Shown: positions 1 through 7,438, numbered from the stretch's first letter. The stretch is 24,525 nt of DNA from an uncultured Eubacteriales bacterium (GCA_902782795.1 CACZOT010000196.1:1-24525); one strand, 5' to 3'. Notes: generated by a model from the sequence alone, not told the origin. Program-made: numbers and translations.

Positions 1-480
1 AAGTTCTTCTCCGGAAAGGCGGGCTTCGCCAGCCGTGAGGCCTACGCCAGCCTTTTGAACCTGCGCCGCGACGGGTACGATTTCGATACCCTTGTGGATA
101 TGGGGCGCGTCCCCCTGCGGGAAAGGCGCGTCATGGAGGCCGTCGATCGGGCGGGAAGGCCCGTCTCCGCGCCCTATCTCAAGGCGGACGCGGGCTTCGG
201 CAGCGAGGGCCTGAAGGGGTTCGAGGGCACGGTGACCGCCCTGCAGCAGCGCTGCTATCTCCTCATCTCCGGTTCGCAACGCCGCCGCGACAAGCACGGC
301 GTGGAGTACGGCTGGCACATGAACCTCTACTCGACGCCCGAAGGGCGCTTCGGCGAGGAATACGTCCTCGCGGCCTACGAGGAGGAGCCTGAACGCTCCC
401 TCGAGCGTCTCGTGGAAGGCGTGCTGCGCGCCATGCCTGGCCTGGATGGGGAAGGGGTCCGGCGGCTGATCGCCGGGTAA
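1..480 (+). CDS. AlkZ-related protein, 3' part only
   Basis: The frame is open from the first base of the window to the TAA at 478-480, so the gene starts upstream and only about 159 C-terminal residues are visible. The text has the character of the AlkZ-related (YcaQ-like winged-helix) proteins of Firmicutes: a GKAGF segment, then LRRDGYDFD, a FEG-T-LQ--CYL stretch, and a YGW---LYSTPE segment followed by AYxEEPE. AlkZ proteins are DNA glycosylases that unhook interstrand crosslinks, but the catalytic part of the family is not visible here and many AlkZ-related proteins have no tested activity. The TTG at 55 is internal to the gene and is not its start. It is not the C-terminus of DnaA, which would be the usual neighbour upstream of dnaN. 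The family call rests on memory of related sequences and is moderate. Confidence 0.55.
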   Translation, partial: KFFSGKAGFASREAYASLLNLRRDGYDFDTLVDMGRVPLRERRVMEAVDRAGRPVSAPYLKADAGFGSEGLKGFEGTVTALQQRCYLLISGSQRRRDKHGVEYGWHMNLYSTPEGRFGEEYVLAAYEEEPERSLERLVEGVLRAMPGLDGEGVRRLIAG

Positions 481-499
481 ACGATCGCGCCTGGACCGA

Positions 500-676
500 T
501 GTGGATAACCATCCCGCCTGTCCACCGATGTTCCCGGGCGCGTCCCCCAAAAAGCGTCCCTTTTCCACAGGAGGATTTTGCCGAAAGCACGGCCTTCACG
601 GCGGTTTTCCAAAAGAATCCACAATTTCCACAGCACTACTGTGACTACTGCGAAGCTATACTATATACTATCGATA
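500..676 (+). other. Candidate oriC core: DnaA boxes and CTA triplets
   Basis: The 212-base gap before dnaN holds no convincing gene. It has a perfect DnaA box on the minus strand (TGTGGATAA, 500-508) and forward boxes TTTTCCACA (561-569) and ATTTCCACA (624-632), with weaker ones at 605-613 and 615-623. Directly after the 624-632 box comes a run of CTA/CTG-like triplets (ACTACTG, GACTACTG, CTATACTATATACTATCG; 634-673), the most AT-rich part of the gap. In Bacillus subtilis the basal unwinding unit beside dnaN has the same order: boxes ending in TCCACA, then DnaA-trios (CTA-type triplets) in an AT-rich stretch. Two TATACT hexamers (657-662, 664-669) could equally be a dnaN promoter, so origin and promoter may overlap. 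Function is inferred; no dnaA gene is next to it. Confidence 0.55.
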
Positions 677-692
677 CCGGGAGGTTTTGGCC

Positions 693-1811
693 ATGAAATT
701 CAGCTGTTCTTCCACCGATTTCGTCAACGCCCTGTCCGTGGCGACCCGCGCCCTTCCCACCCGCACCACCGTGCCGGCCCTGGAATGCGTGCTCATCGAA
801 ACGGACGAAAACGACTGCCTGCGCGTCACCTGCTCCGACAGCCAGCTCACCATCGTCACCCACTGCCCGGCCCTGGTCGAAGAGGGCGGCGCGGCGCTCC
901 TGCCCGGCAAGCTGATCGCGGAGATCTCCCGCAAGCTCCCCGAGGGCAGCATGAGCGCCCACATGGCCGAAAACGGCTATATGATCTTCCGCTGCATGGG
1001 CTCCCGCACCCAGATCGCGGCGCGCCCGGCGAACCTCTACCCCCAGGTGGGGCAGACTTCCGACCAGGCCGTCAACGACGCGGACCTGACCATGCCCCAG
1101 AGTCTCCTCAAGGATATGATCCTCACCACCTCCTTCGCCATCGCCACGGACGAGGAGCGGCCCATCCTCACCGGCTGCCTTTTGGACGTGCACGGCGGCG
1201 AGGCGCGCATGGTCGCGCTGGACGGCTTCCGCATGGCGGTGCGCATGCAGCGCGTGAGCGAGGAGGCCTCCATCACGGCGGTCATCCCCGGCAAGGCGCT
1301 ACAGGAGATCGCCCGCATCCTCTCCGACGACGAGAGCGCGATGATCACCATGCACCTGCAGGGCGGGCGCATGCTCACCTCTATCGGCGATACCGAGATC
1401 AGCGCCATCCTCAAGGAGGGCGAGTTCATCAACTATCGCCAGATCACCCCCACCACCTGGGCCACCAGGGCCGTGCTTGACAGCGGCGAGCTGAGCAAGT
1501 GCGTGGAGCGCGCCTCCCTCATCGCCCGCGAAGGCAAAAACAACCTGGTCAAGCTCCAGATCGGCGACGGGAAGATCATCATCACCTCGAATTCCGAGAT
1601 CGGCGACGTCTACGAGGAGCTCGAGGCCGATATCGAGGGCGAGGGCCTGAACATCGCCTTCAACGTGAAATACCTCTCCGACGCCCTGCGCGTGCTGGAC
1701 GGCCGCGCCATCGAGATGCGCTTCATCTCCGGCGTGAACCCCTGCGTCATCGTGCCCGCGGACGGGGACGATTTCCTCCACCTCATCCTGCCCGTGCGCA
1801 TCAACGCCTGA
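693..1811 (+). CDS. dnaN: DNA polymerase III sliding clamp (beta subunit)
   Basis: This is the 372-residue beta clamp, the ring-shaped dimer that tethers the replicative polymerase to DNA. Length fits the family (about 366-380). The N-terminus reads MKFSCSSTDFVNALSVATRALPTR, followed by the usual pattern of three repeated clamp folds. The middle contains the LLKDMI and R--LTG pattern, and the C-terminus ends in PVRINA, the usual P(V/M)R-type tail that helps form the hydrophobic peptide-binding pocket. I chose ATG 693 because a GGGAGG ribosome site ends eight bases upstream; a TTG at 687 is in frame but lies inside that spacing. The stop codon lies two bases before the start of mnmE, so the two genes are very likely co-transcribed. 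It is preceded by the origin-like region. Confidence 0.97.
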   Translation: MKFSCSSTDFVNALSVATRALPTRTTVPALECVLIETDENDCLRVTCSDSQLTIVTHCPALVEEGGAALLPGKLIAEISRKLPEGSMSAHMAENGYMIFRCMGSRTQIAARPANLYPQVGQTSDQAVNDADLTMPQSLLKDMILTTSFAIATDEERPILTGCLLDVHGGEARMVALDGFRMAVRMQRVSEEASITAVIPGKALQEIARILSDDESAMITMHLQGGRMLTSIGDTEISAILKEGEFINYRQITPTTWATRAVLDSGELSKCVERASLIAREGKNNLVKLQIGDGKIIITSNSEIGDVYEELEADIEGEGLNIAFNVKYLSDALRVLDGRAIEMRFISGVNPCVIVPADGDDFLHLILPVRINA

Positions 1812-1813
1812 CG

Positions 1814-3175
1814 ATGCTGTACGAGCGCGATACCATCGCCGCCGTGGCCACGCCTCCCGGAGAGGGCGGCGTGGCCGTGATCCGTATCAGCGGGCCGGAG
1901 GCGAAGAGGGTCCTGCAGAACTGCTTCCGCCCCGCCGGCGGCCGACCGATGAAGGACCGCATGCTCACCTTCGGGCGCGTTCTGGACGCGCGGGGCGAGG
2001 TCCTGGACGAGGCCATGGCGGTCTTTCTGCCCGCGCCGCGCACGTATACGCGCGAGGACGTGGCGGAGATCCAGTGCCACGGGGGCCGCGGCGCGCCGGC
2101 GCGCGTGCTGCGGCGCGTGCTGGAGACAGAGGGCGTGCGCGCGGCGGGGCCGGGCGAATTCACCAAGCGTGCCTTTCTCAACGGCCGCGTGGACCTGAGC
2201 GAGGCCGAGGCCGTCATGGCCGTGATCCAGGCGGGCTCAGAAGCGGGAGCGCGGGCCGCTGCGCGGCAGCTGGAGGGCGGCGTCTCCCATTTTGTGCGAG
2301 AGGCGCGGGAAAAGCTGGAAGAATTGCTCGCTCTCGTCAGCGCGGCGACGGATTTTCCGGACGAGATCGACGAGGACGTCACCGCGCGGCGTGTGCTCGA
2401 AGAGGCGCGCGAGCTGCGCGCGTCCATCGAAAAGAAGGCTGACCCCGCCGCCGCCAAGGCGCTGCGGGAGGGCGTTTCCATCGCCCTGTGCGGCAAACCC
2501 AATGTGGGCAAGAGTTCCCTCATGAACGCCGCCGCCGGGTTCGAGCGCGCCATCGTCAGCGCCATACCCGGCACCACGCGCGACGTGCTCACCGAGCGGC
2601 TGCTCGTGGAGGGGATCGCCGTGGAGCTGAGCGATACCGCCGGACAGCGCGAGGACACCGGGGAGATCGAGGCCATCGGCGTGGCCCGAGCCAGGAGCGT
2701 GGAGGAACGGGCCGACGCGGTCATCCTCGTGCTGGACCGCTCCGCGCCGCTGGACGGGGAGGACGAGGCGTTCCTACGACGCGCGGACGGGCGCTATCTG
2801 ATCGCCGCGAACAAGATGGACGCGGGCGAGGCCTGGACGGCCGATTTCCTGCGAGAGCGCTCCGACCGCCCCGTATACGCGGTCTCCGCGGCCACGGGCG
2901 AGGGCGTGGAGGAGCTGCTGCGCGCGGCGGTGCGCCTGTGCGGCGCGGAGGGAGCGGACGAGACAGCCATGACCGCGGCGCGGCACATCGAGTGCGCCGG
3001 GCGGGCCGCGGCGGCCCTCAGGCGGCTGGAGGAGACGGTCGGCGGCGGCGCGCCGCTGGACCTGGCGGCGGCGGACCTCTGGGAGGCCATGTACGCCCTC
3101 TCCGAAATCACCGGCGAGGACGCCTCCGAGGACGTGATCGACCGGGTCTTCTCCCGGTTCTGCGTGGGAAAATAG
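1814..3175 (+). CDS. mnmE: tRNA-modification GTPase MnmE
   Basis: MnmE acts with MnmG to place the 5-(carboxymethyl)aminomethyl group on the wobble uridine of several tRNAs. The 453-residue product has the family length. The N-terminal tetrahydrofolate-binding domain opens with DTIAAVATPPGEGGVAVIRISG and holds CHGG (88-91) and PGEFTKRAFLNG (113-124). The G domain shows GKPNVGKS (227-234), GTTRD (253-257), DTAG (274-277) and a later NKMD. The C-terminal C-x-G-K motif (CVGK, 450-453), essential for modification, is intact. The start at ATG 1814 follows the dnaN stop by two bases and begins exactly where the family usually begins. A much longer upstream open frame is only the overlap with dnaN. 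Coupling of dnaN to mnmE is unusual, although mnmE often lies near the origin in Firmicutes. Confidence 0.97.
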   Translation: MLYERDTIAAVATPPGEGGVAVIRISGPEAKRVLQNCFRPAGGRPMKDRMLTFGRVLDARGEVLDEAMAVFLPAPRTYTREDVAEIQCHGGRGAPARVLRRVLETEGVRAAGPGEFTKRAFLNGRVDLSEAEAVMAVIQAGSEAGARAAARQLEGGVSHFVREAREKLEELLALVSAATDFPDEIDEDVTARRVLEEARELRASIEKKADPAAAKALREGVSIALCGKPNVGKSSLMNAAAGFERAIVSAIPGTTRDVLTERLLVEGIAVELSDTAGQREDTGEIEAIGVARARSVEERADAVILVLDRSAPLDGEDEAFLRRADGRYLIAANKMDAGEAWTADFLRERSDRPVYAVSAATGEGVEELLRAAVRLCGAEGADETAMTAARHIECAGRAAAALRRLEETVGGGAPLDLAAADLWEAMYALSEITGEDASEDVIDRVFSRFCVGK

Positions 3176-3179
3176 CTTC

Positions 3180-3207
3180 TTGCAACGGCGGGAGAATATG
3201 CTATAAT
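3180..3207 (+). promoter_or_regulatory. Sigma-A-type promoter for the sugar cluster
   Basis: TTGCAA (3180-3185) and a perfect TATAAT (3202-3207) are separated by 16 bases. It lies just after the mnmE stop and 62 bases before the ATG of the sugar epimerase gene, so it most likely drives the three-gene group ending at 5468. The leader contains a small GCGCC/GGCGC hairpin with a TTC loop before the AAGGAGG ribosome site. Confidence 0.75.
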
Positions 3208-3268
3208 TACGATAGAAAACTGCGCGGCGCGCCTTCGGCGCTGTGAAGAGCATAAGGAGGAACACACA

Positions 3269-4129
3269 ATGGCGAACCGGATCGGCGTAATGGTGGATTC
3301 TTTCACTCTGGGCGTAATGGACGGCCTGGACGCGGCGAAGAAGGTCGGCGCGGCGGCGGTGCAGATCTACGTGGGCGGCCGCGGCGCTGTCACCGAGACC
3401 TGGACGCCCCAGTTCCGCAAGGACGTATACAAGAAAATGACCGACAACGGCCTGCGCGTCTCCGCCATGTGCGGCGATATGGGCGGCCACGGCTTCGCCA
3501 AGGCTGAAGAGAACCCCTGGCGCGTGGACGAGACCCGCCGCATGTTCGATCTGACCCGCGAGCTGGGCGGCAACATCCTCACCACCCATATCGGCGTCGT
3601 GCCCGAGGACGACAAGAACCCCCGCCGGGCGATCATGATGGAGGCCATGGCCAAGCTGGGCGATTACGCCAAGGACGCGGATTGCTACATCGCCATCGAG
3701 ACCGGCCCCGAGCGCCCGAAGATCCTCCGCCGCTTCCTGGACGAGATCGGCAAGGAGCGCGTGGGCGTCAATTACGACCCCGCCAACCTCAAGATGGTGC
3801 TGGACGAAGACCCCGTCGCCGGCGTTTCCGTCCTGGCCGACAAGATCTTCCACACCCACGCCAAGGACGGAAAGATGATCCAGTACATCGGGCCGGAGGC
3901 CATCTACGGCTTCTTCGCCGAGGGCGGCATCGGAGATATGCGCATGGCGGATTATTTCCTCGAGACCCCGCTGGGCGAGGGCGACGTGGACCTCAAGGCC
4001 TGGATCGCCGCGCTGGACAAGATCGGCTACAAGGGCTTCGTGACCATCGAGCGCGAGGTCGGCGCCAACGCCTACGCCGATATCGAGACCGCGGTGAAAT
4101 TCCTGCGCTCTCTGGGCCTGGGCGAATAA
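3269..4129 (+). CDS. Sugar phosphate isomerase/epimerase, xylose isomerase-like TIM barrel
   Basis: The 286-residue protein belongs to the AP-endonuclease-2/xylose-isomerase-like TIM-barrel superfamily, whose members interconvert keto sugars or polyols at a divalent metal. Candidate metal ligands sit at the usual strand ends: Glu144 in IAIETG, Asp170 in VNYDPAN, His195/His197 in FHTHAKDG and Glu261 in VTIERE. This four-site pattern (E, D, H, E) is typical of the family and suggests an active enzyme. The substrate cannot be told from sequence; tagatose/psicose-type 3-epimerases and inosose-type enzymes share it. AAGGAGG lies eight bases before ATG 3269. It is the first gene of a likely operon, 18 bases before an aldose 1-epimerase gene, which supports a role in sugar catabolism. 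No signal peptide is seen, so it is cytoplasmic. Confidence 0.85.
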   Translation: MANRIGVMVDSFTLGVMDGLDAAKKVGAAAVQIYVGGRGAVTETWTPQFRKDVYKKMTDNGLRVSAMCGDMGGHGFAKAEENPWRVDETRRMFDLTRELGGNILTTHIGVVPEDDKNPRRAIMMEAMAKLGDYAKDADCYIAIETGPERPKILRRFLDEIGKERVGVNYDPANLKMVLDEDPVAGVSVLADKIFHTHAKDGKMIQYIGPEAIYGFFAEGGIGDMRMADYFLETPLGEGDVDLKAWIAALDKIGYKGFVTIEREVGANAYADIETAVKFLRSLGLGE

Positions 4130-4147
4130 AGAAGGGAGACGGGAGAT

Positions 4148-5200
4148 ATGATCACTTCCAGAGATTTCGGCAAACTCCCCTGCGGAAAACCTGCAAAGCT
4201 CTATAAGATCGAAAACGCTTCCGGCGCGTATGTGGAGATCACCAATTACGGCGGCATCATCGTCTCCATCGTCGTGCCGGACCGCGAGGGCAAGCTCGGC
4301 GACGTGCTCCTGGGCTGCAAGACGGTCGAGGACTACATCCCCAACAACGGCTATCTCGGCGCGCTGATCGGCCGCATCGGCAACCGCATCAACCAGGGCA
4401 AGTGCGTCCTGAACGGCAAGGAGCTCCAGCTCGCGCGCAACTCGAACGGCCATCATCTCCACGGCGGCGACCACGGCTTCAACGAGAAGGTCTGGGCGGT
4501 GGAGGAGCTCCCGGAAAAGAACGCCCTGCGCATGTCCATCGTCAGCCCCGCGGGCGAGGAGAACTACCCGGGCGAGCTCAAGGTCTGCGTGACGTACGCC
4601 TTCAATGACCGCTGCGAGCTCTCCCTCCACTACGAGGCCGAGGCCAGCGAGGATACCCTCGTCAACCTCACCAACCACGCCTATTTTAACCTCAACGGCG
4701 AGGGCGGCGCGAAGATCACCAACCACGTGATCACCATCCACGCCGAGCGCTTCACCCCCGGCGACGCGGGCCTCATCCCCACGGGCGAGCTCAAGAGCGT
4801 CGCGGGCACCTTCTTCGATCTGCGCCAGCCCACCCGCATCGGCGATCATATCGACGATTTTTCCGACGATCAGCTCAAGGCCGGCGGCGGTTACGACCAC
4901 AACTTCTGCCTGGACGGCGAGGGCCTGCGCGAGGCGGTCGTGCTGGAGAGCCCGGAAACGGGCCGCGTCATGCGCGTCTGCACCGATCAGCCCGGCGTGC
5001 AGTTCTACGCGGGCAACGCCCTGGACGGCACCATGAACGGCAAGTGCGGCCGCAAGTACACCCCGCGCGACGGCATGTGCCTGGAGACGCAGAACTACCC
5101 GGACGCCATCAACCACCCGAATTTCCCCAGCTGCGTCTTCGGACCCGGCCGGAAATACGATTACACGACCATCTACGCCTTCTCGACCGACCGAAAGTAA
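4148..5200 (+). CDS. galM: Aldose 1-epimerase (mutarotase)
   Basis: Mutarotase interconverts the alpha and beta anomers of aldoses such as galactose or glucose so that they can enter catabolism. The 350-residue length fits the family. Recognisable parts are NYGGIIVSIVVPD (33-45), the G-RIGNRI segment with Arg80, HHLHGGDHGFNEKVW (102-116), the catalytic-acid segment NLTNHAYFNL with His177, GGYDHNF, and the catalytic-base segment LETQNYPD with Glu313. Both catalytic residues (the pair His/Glu of the family) are therefore present. The start is ATG 4148, preceded by a GGGAG-type ribosome site in AAGGGAGACGGGAG. The gene sits between the sugar epimerase and the TSCPD gene with short gaps on both sides, so the three are probably one transcript. 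Confidence 0.95.
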   Translation: MITSRDFGKLPCGKPAKLYKIENASGAYVEITNYGGIIVSIVVPDREGKLGDVLLGCKTVEDYIPNNGYLGALIGRIGNRINQGKCVLNGKELQLARNSNGHHLHGGDHGFNEKVWAVEELPEKNALRMSIVSPAGEENYPGELKVCVTYAFNDRCELSLHYEAEASEDTLVNLTNHAYFNLNGEGGAKITNHVITIHAERFTPGDAGLIPTGELKSVAGTFFDLRQPTRIGDHIDDFSDDQLKAGGGYDHNFCLDGEGLREAVVLESPETGRVMRVCTDQPGVQFYAGNALDGTMNGKCGRKYTPRDGMCLETQNYPDAINHPNFPSCVFGPGRKYDYTTIYAFSTDRK

Positions 5201-5219
5201 AAAAGGAGACCGGAAAACC

Positions 5220-5468
5220 ATGTATCGTTACAAGACCCAGGGCACCTGCTCCCGCGAGATCCTCATCGAGACCAACGGCGACGTCATCGAGAGCGTCGAG
5301 TTCGTCGGCGGCTGCCGCGGCAACACCCAGGGCGTCGCGCGCCTGTGCAAGGGCATGAAGATCGACGAGGTCATCGCCCGATGCGAGGGCATCCCCTGCC
5401 AGGGGAACACCTCCTGCCCGGATCAGCTCGCCCGCGCCCTCAAGCAGATGAAGGCCGCGCAGGCGTAA
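5220..5468 (+). CDS. Small cysteine-rich TSCPD-domain protein
   Basis: This 82-residue protein matches the small stand-alone TSCPD proteins (the TIGR03905-type group) of Firmicutes. It carries six cysteines (positions 10, 32, 43, 55, 60, 66). The domain is named for the T-S-C-P-D motif, which is exact here at residues 64-68, preceded by GGCRGNTQG at 30-38. The same domain occurs at the C-terminus of some ribonucleotide reductases, where it is thought to be a metal-binding or nucleic-acid-associated module; the stand-alone form has no established function. An AAAAAGGAG ribosome site precedes ATG 5220, 19 bases after the galM stop. No signal peptide or membrane segment is visible. Its place at the end of a sugar operon may be accidental. 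Confidence 0.88.
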   Translation: MYRYKTQGTCSREILIETNGDVIESVEFVGGCRGNTQGVARLCKGMKIDEVIARCEGIPCQGNTSCPDQLARALKQMKAAQA

Positions 5469-5471
5469 AAC

Positions 5472-5514
5472 GGGGGGACAATTGCCCAAGGGCGGCGGGC
5501 CCCTGGAACCCCCG
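5472..5514 (+). repeat. GC-rich palindromic intergenic repeat, degenerate copy A
   Basis: The stretch starts with GGGGGACAATTGCCC and ends with CTGGAACCCCC. It lies just after the TSCPD stop codon. It resembles the other GC-rich elements at 17140, 17304, 21534 and 21682 in form: a G-run, a short palindrome, then GGA(A)CCCC. This is the least conserved of the five. Confidence 0.4.
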
Positions 5515-5536
5515 TATCGGAGCAACATGAATCGAC

Positions 5537-5575
5537 AGGGCCTTGCGTTTCTGGCGAAAAGAAACGCGAGGCCCT
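5537..5575 (+). terminator. Long hairpin without a T-run, possible terminator
   Basis: AGGGCCTTGCGTTTCT (5537-5552) pairs with AGAAACGCGAGGCCCT (5560-5575) over 16 positions with one G-T wobble, around a seven-base loop GGCGAAA. It lies 69 bases after the TSCPD stop and could end that operon. Neither strand has a U-run after the stem, so it may instead protect the 3' end of the mRNA or be an element of another kind. Confidence 0.55.
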
Positions 5576-5585
5576 AACATTTCCA

Positions 5586-5594
5586 TGATACAAT
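5586..5594 (+). promoter_or_regulatory. Extended -10 promoter candidate for the Lrp gene
   Basis: TGATACAAT is an extended -10 element (TGn followed by TACAAT, 5589-5594) 79 bases before the Lrp ATG. I see no clear -35 hexamer at 16-18 bases upstream, where the foot of the preceding hairpin lies. The leader then has small hairpins (CCCAT/ATGGG). Confidence 0.4.
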
Positions 5595-5672
5595 AAACCC
5601 ATCTCCCGCAATGGGATTCCGAACGGCCCTGGGCCCATAAGAAAAGCTCCCTGGCGAAATGGAGGCTGAAGT

Positions 5673-6167
5673 ATGATCACCGAGCTGGAAATGGAAGTAT
5701 TGGAGATCCTCAGCGAGGACGCCCGCACGAGCGCGGAGCGCATCGCGGTGATGACGGGGAAGACGGAGAAAGAGATCGAAACGGTTGTCCGTTCCCTGGA
5801 AGAGCAGAATATATTGCTCAAATATCCGGCCATGGTCAACTGGGACAAGGTGGACCGGGAGATGGTGGAAGCGCTGATCGAGGTGCGCGTCACGCCGCAG
5901 CGCGACGAGGGCTTCGACGCCATCGCGGAGAAGATCTACCGCTACGAGGAGGTCTCCAGCGTGTACCTGATGAGCGGCGGTTACGATCTGCTCGTGACCG
6001 TGCGCGGCCGCAGCATGAAGCAGACGGCGCTGTTCGTGGCGGAAAAACTCTCCACGATCGAGAACGTGCTCTCCACGGCCACGCACTTCAAGCTCAAGAC
6101 CTACAAGGAGGCGGGCGTCATCTACGACGAGCGCCGTTCTGACCAGAGACTGGCGGTGACACCGTGA
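5673..6167 (+). CDS. Lrp/AsnC-family transcriptional regulator
   Basis: The 164-residue protein has the two-part layout of the Lrp/AsnC family. An N-terminal winged helix-turn-helix covers about residues 1-60 (ELEMEVLEILSEDARTSAERIA, then a recognition-helix region and the LLKYPAMVNW wing). A C-terminal RAM ligand-binding domain covers about residues 65-145, with the diagnostic SGGYDLLVTVRG. Members sense amino acids and usually control neighbouring genes. AATGGAGG precedes ATG 5673. The stop codon overlaps the GTG of the aminotransferase gene by four bases (GTGA), so the two are translationally coupled. The same pair, an AsnC-type regulator followed by an aminotransferase, occurs in Bacillus subtilis as alaR-alaT (yugG-yugH). 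Control of the aminotransferase by this regulator is inferred from that layout. Confidence 0.9.
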   Translation: MITELEMEVLEILSEDARTSAERIAVMTGKTEKEIETVVRSLEEQNILLKYPAMVNWDKVDREMVEALIEVRVTPQRDEGFDAIAEKIYRYEEVSSVYLMSGGYDLLVTVRGRSMKQTALFVAEKLSTIENVLSTATHFKLKTYKEAGVIYDERRSDQRLAVTP

Positions 6168-7342
6168 ATTACAACGAAGTCCTCTGTCGGCGCGTGGCGG
6201 CGGTGCCGCCCTCCGGCATCCGGAAATTCTTCGATATCGTCAGCGAGATGAAGGACGCCGTGTCCCTGGGCGTGGGCGAGCCGGATTTCACCACCCCCTG
6301 GCGCTACAGCGACGCGGCCATCTATTCCCTGAAGAAGGGCGCGACGCACTACACGAGCAATTGGGGCCTTCTGGAGCTCAGGCGGCTCATCGCGCGCTAT
6401 GAGGCGGAGCGCTTCCAGGTGGAGTACGACCCGGCCAAGGAGATCCTGGTCACGGTCGGCGCGAGCGAGGGTATCGATCTGGCCCTGCGCGCGCTGGTCG
6501 AGCCGGGCGACGAGGTGCTCGTGCCGGACCCGACCTATGTTTCCTACGCGCCGGGCATCGCCTTCGCGGGTGGCGTATGCGTGACCATCCCCACGACGCC
6601 GGAGAACGGCTTCATCATCACGGAGGAGTCCCTGCGCGCGGCCGTCACGCCGCGCACGAAGGCGCTCATCCTGCCCTACCCGAACAACCCCACCGGCGGC
6701 ATCATGGACCGCGGCCAGCTCGAGGCCATCGCGAGGGTCCTGCGCGGCACGAACATCATGGTGATCGCGGACGAGATCTATTCCGAGCTCACCTACGGCG
6801 GCGAGCGGCACGTATCCATCGCCTCGCTGCCCGGGATGCGCGAGCGGACCATCTGCCTGAACGGCTTTTCCAAGTCCTTCGCCATGACCGGGTGGCGCCT
6901 CGGCTATGCCTGCGGGCCCAGAGAGGTCCTGGCGGTGATGTGCCGCATCCACCAGTATACCATGCTTTGCGCGCCGACCCCCGCCCAGCACGCCGCCGTC
7001 GAGGCGCTCAAATGGGCGCTCGAGAGCGATTTTGAAGACGTGCGCCGCATGTTCCGAGAGTACGACCGGCGCAGGCGGTTCATGGTGGAATCCCTCAACC
7101 GGATCGGCCTGCCCTGCCACGAGCCGCGCGGCGCGTTTTACGTGTTCCCGTCCGTGAAGGCGACGGGGATGACCTCGCAGGAATTCTGCGAGCGGCTCCT
7201 GCGCGAAAAGAAGGTGGCGGTCGTTCCGGGCGACGCCTTCGGCGAGCTCGGCGAGGGACACGTGCGCATGAGCTACGCGACCTCGATGGAGAATCTCGTC
7301 CTGGCGATGCAGCGCACCGGGGAGTTTATGCAGAGCCTGTAA
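6164..7342 (+). CDS. PLP-dependent class I/II aminotransferase
   Basis: The 392-residue protein is a fold-type I aminotransferase of the AspC/PatA/AlaT kind. Landmarks are SLGVGEPDFTTP (34-45), the cofactor-binding NNPTGG (174-179), ADEIYSELTY with Asp203 and Tyr206, and the PLP lysine Lys237 in NGFSKSFAMTGWRLGY. The C-terminal GHVRMSYATS segment carries the arginine that binds the substrate carboxylate. Substrate cannot be settled from sequence; alanine, aspartate or aromatic amino acids are possible, and the Lrp-aminotransferase pairing favours an alanine transaminase like AlaT. The start is GTG 6164, which overlaps the regulator's stop. There is no good ribosome site, which fits translational coupling. 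Confidence 0.93.
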   Translation: MNYNEVLCRRVAAVPPSGIRKFFDIVSEMKDAVSLGVGEPDFTTPWRYSDAAIYSLKKGATHYTSNWGLLELRRLIARYEAERFQVEYDPAKEILVTVGASEGIDLALRALVEPGDEVLVPDPTYVSYAPGIAFAGGVCVTIPTTPENGFIITEESLRAAVTPRTKALILPYPNNPTGGIMDRGQLEAIARVLRGTNIMVIADEIYSELTYGGERHVSIASLPGMRERTICLNGFSKSFAMTGWRLGYACGPREVLAVMCRIHQYTMLCAPTPAQHAAVEALKWALESDFEDVRRMFREYDRRRRFMVESLNRIGLPCHEPRGAFYVFPSVKATGMTSQEFCERLLREKKVAVVPGDAFGELGEGHVRMSYATSMENLVLAMQRTGEFMQSL

Positions 7343-7438
7343 GGCGACGTGGAACCCGGCGGGGGCTTTGCTCTCCGCGCGCCTTCCGGGTGGAGGGCGT
7401 CTCCCGAACACATCCACATCACAGGGAGGGTGATCGCA

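Noticed and set aside
481..692. A small gene in the gap before dnaN (65 codons from 499)
   Set aside because: No ribosome site precedes it, it overlaps the DnaA boxes and triplets, and its translation has no recognisable pattern.
578..1480. A 300-codon frame overlapping the start of dnaN
   Set aside because: It is out of frame with dnaN, His/Arg-rich and has no family resemblance; it reads through the origin-like gap.
2774..5221. An 815-codon open frame on the minus strand
   Set aside because: It runs antisense to mnmE, the sugar epimerase and galM, all of which are clear genes with ribosome sites. Long antisense frames are expected in GC-rich DNA with strong third-position bias, and the translation shows no family pattern.
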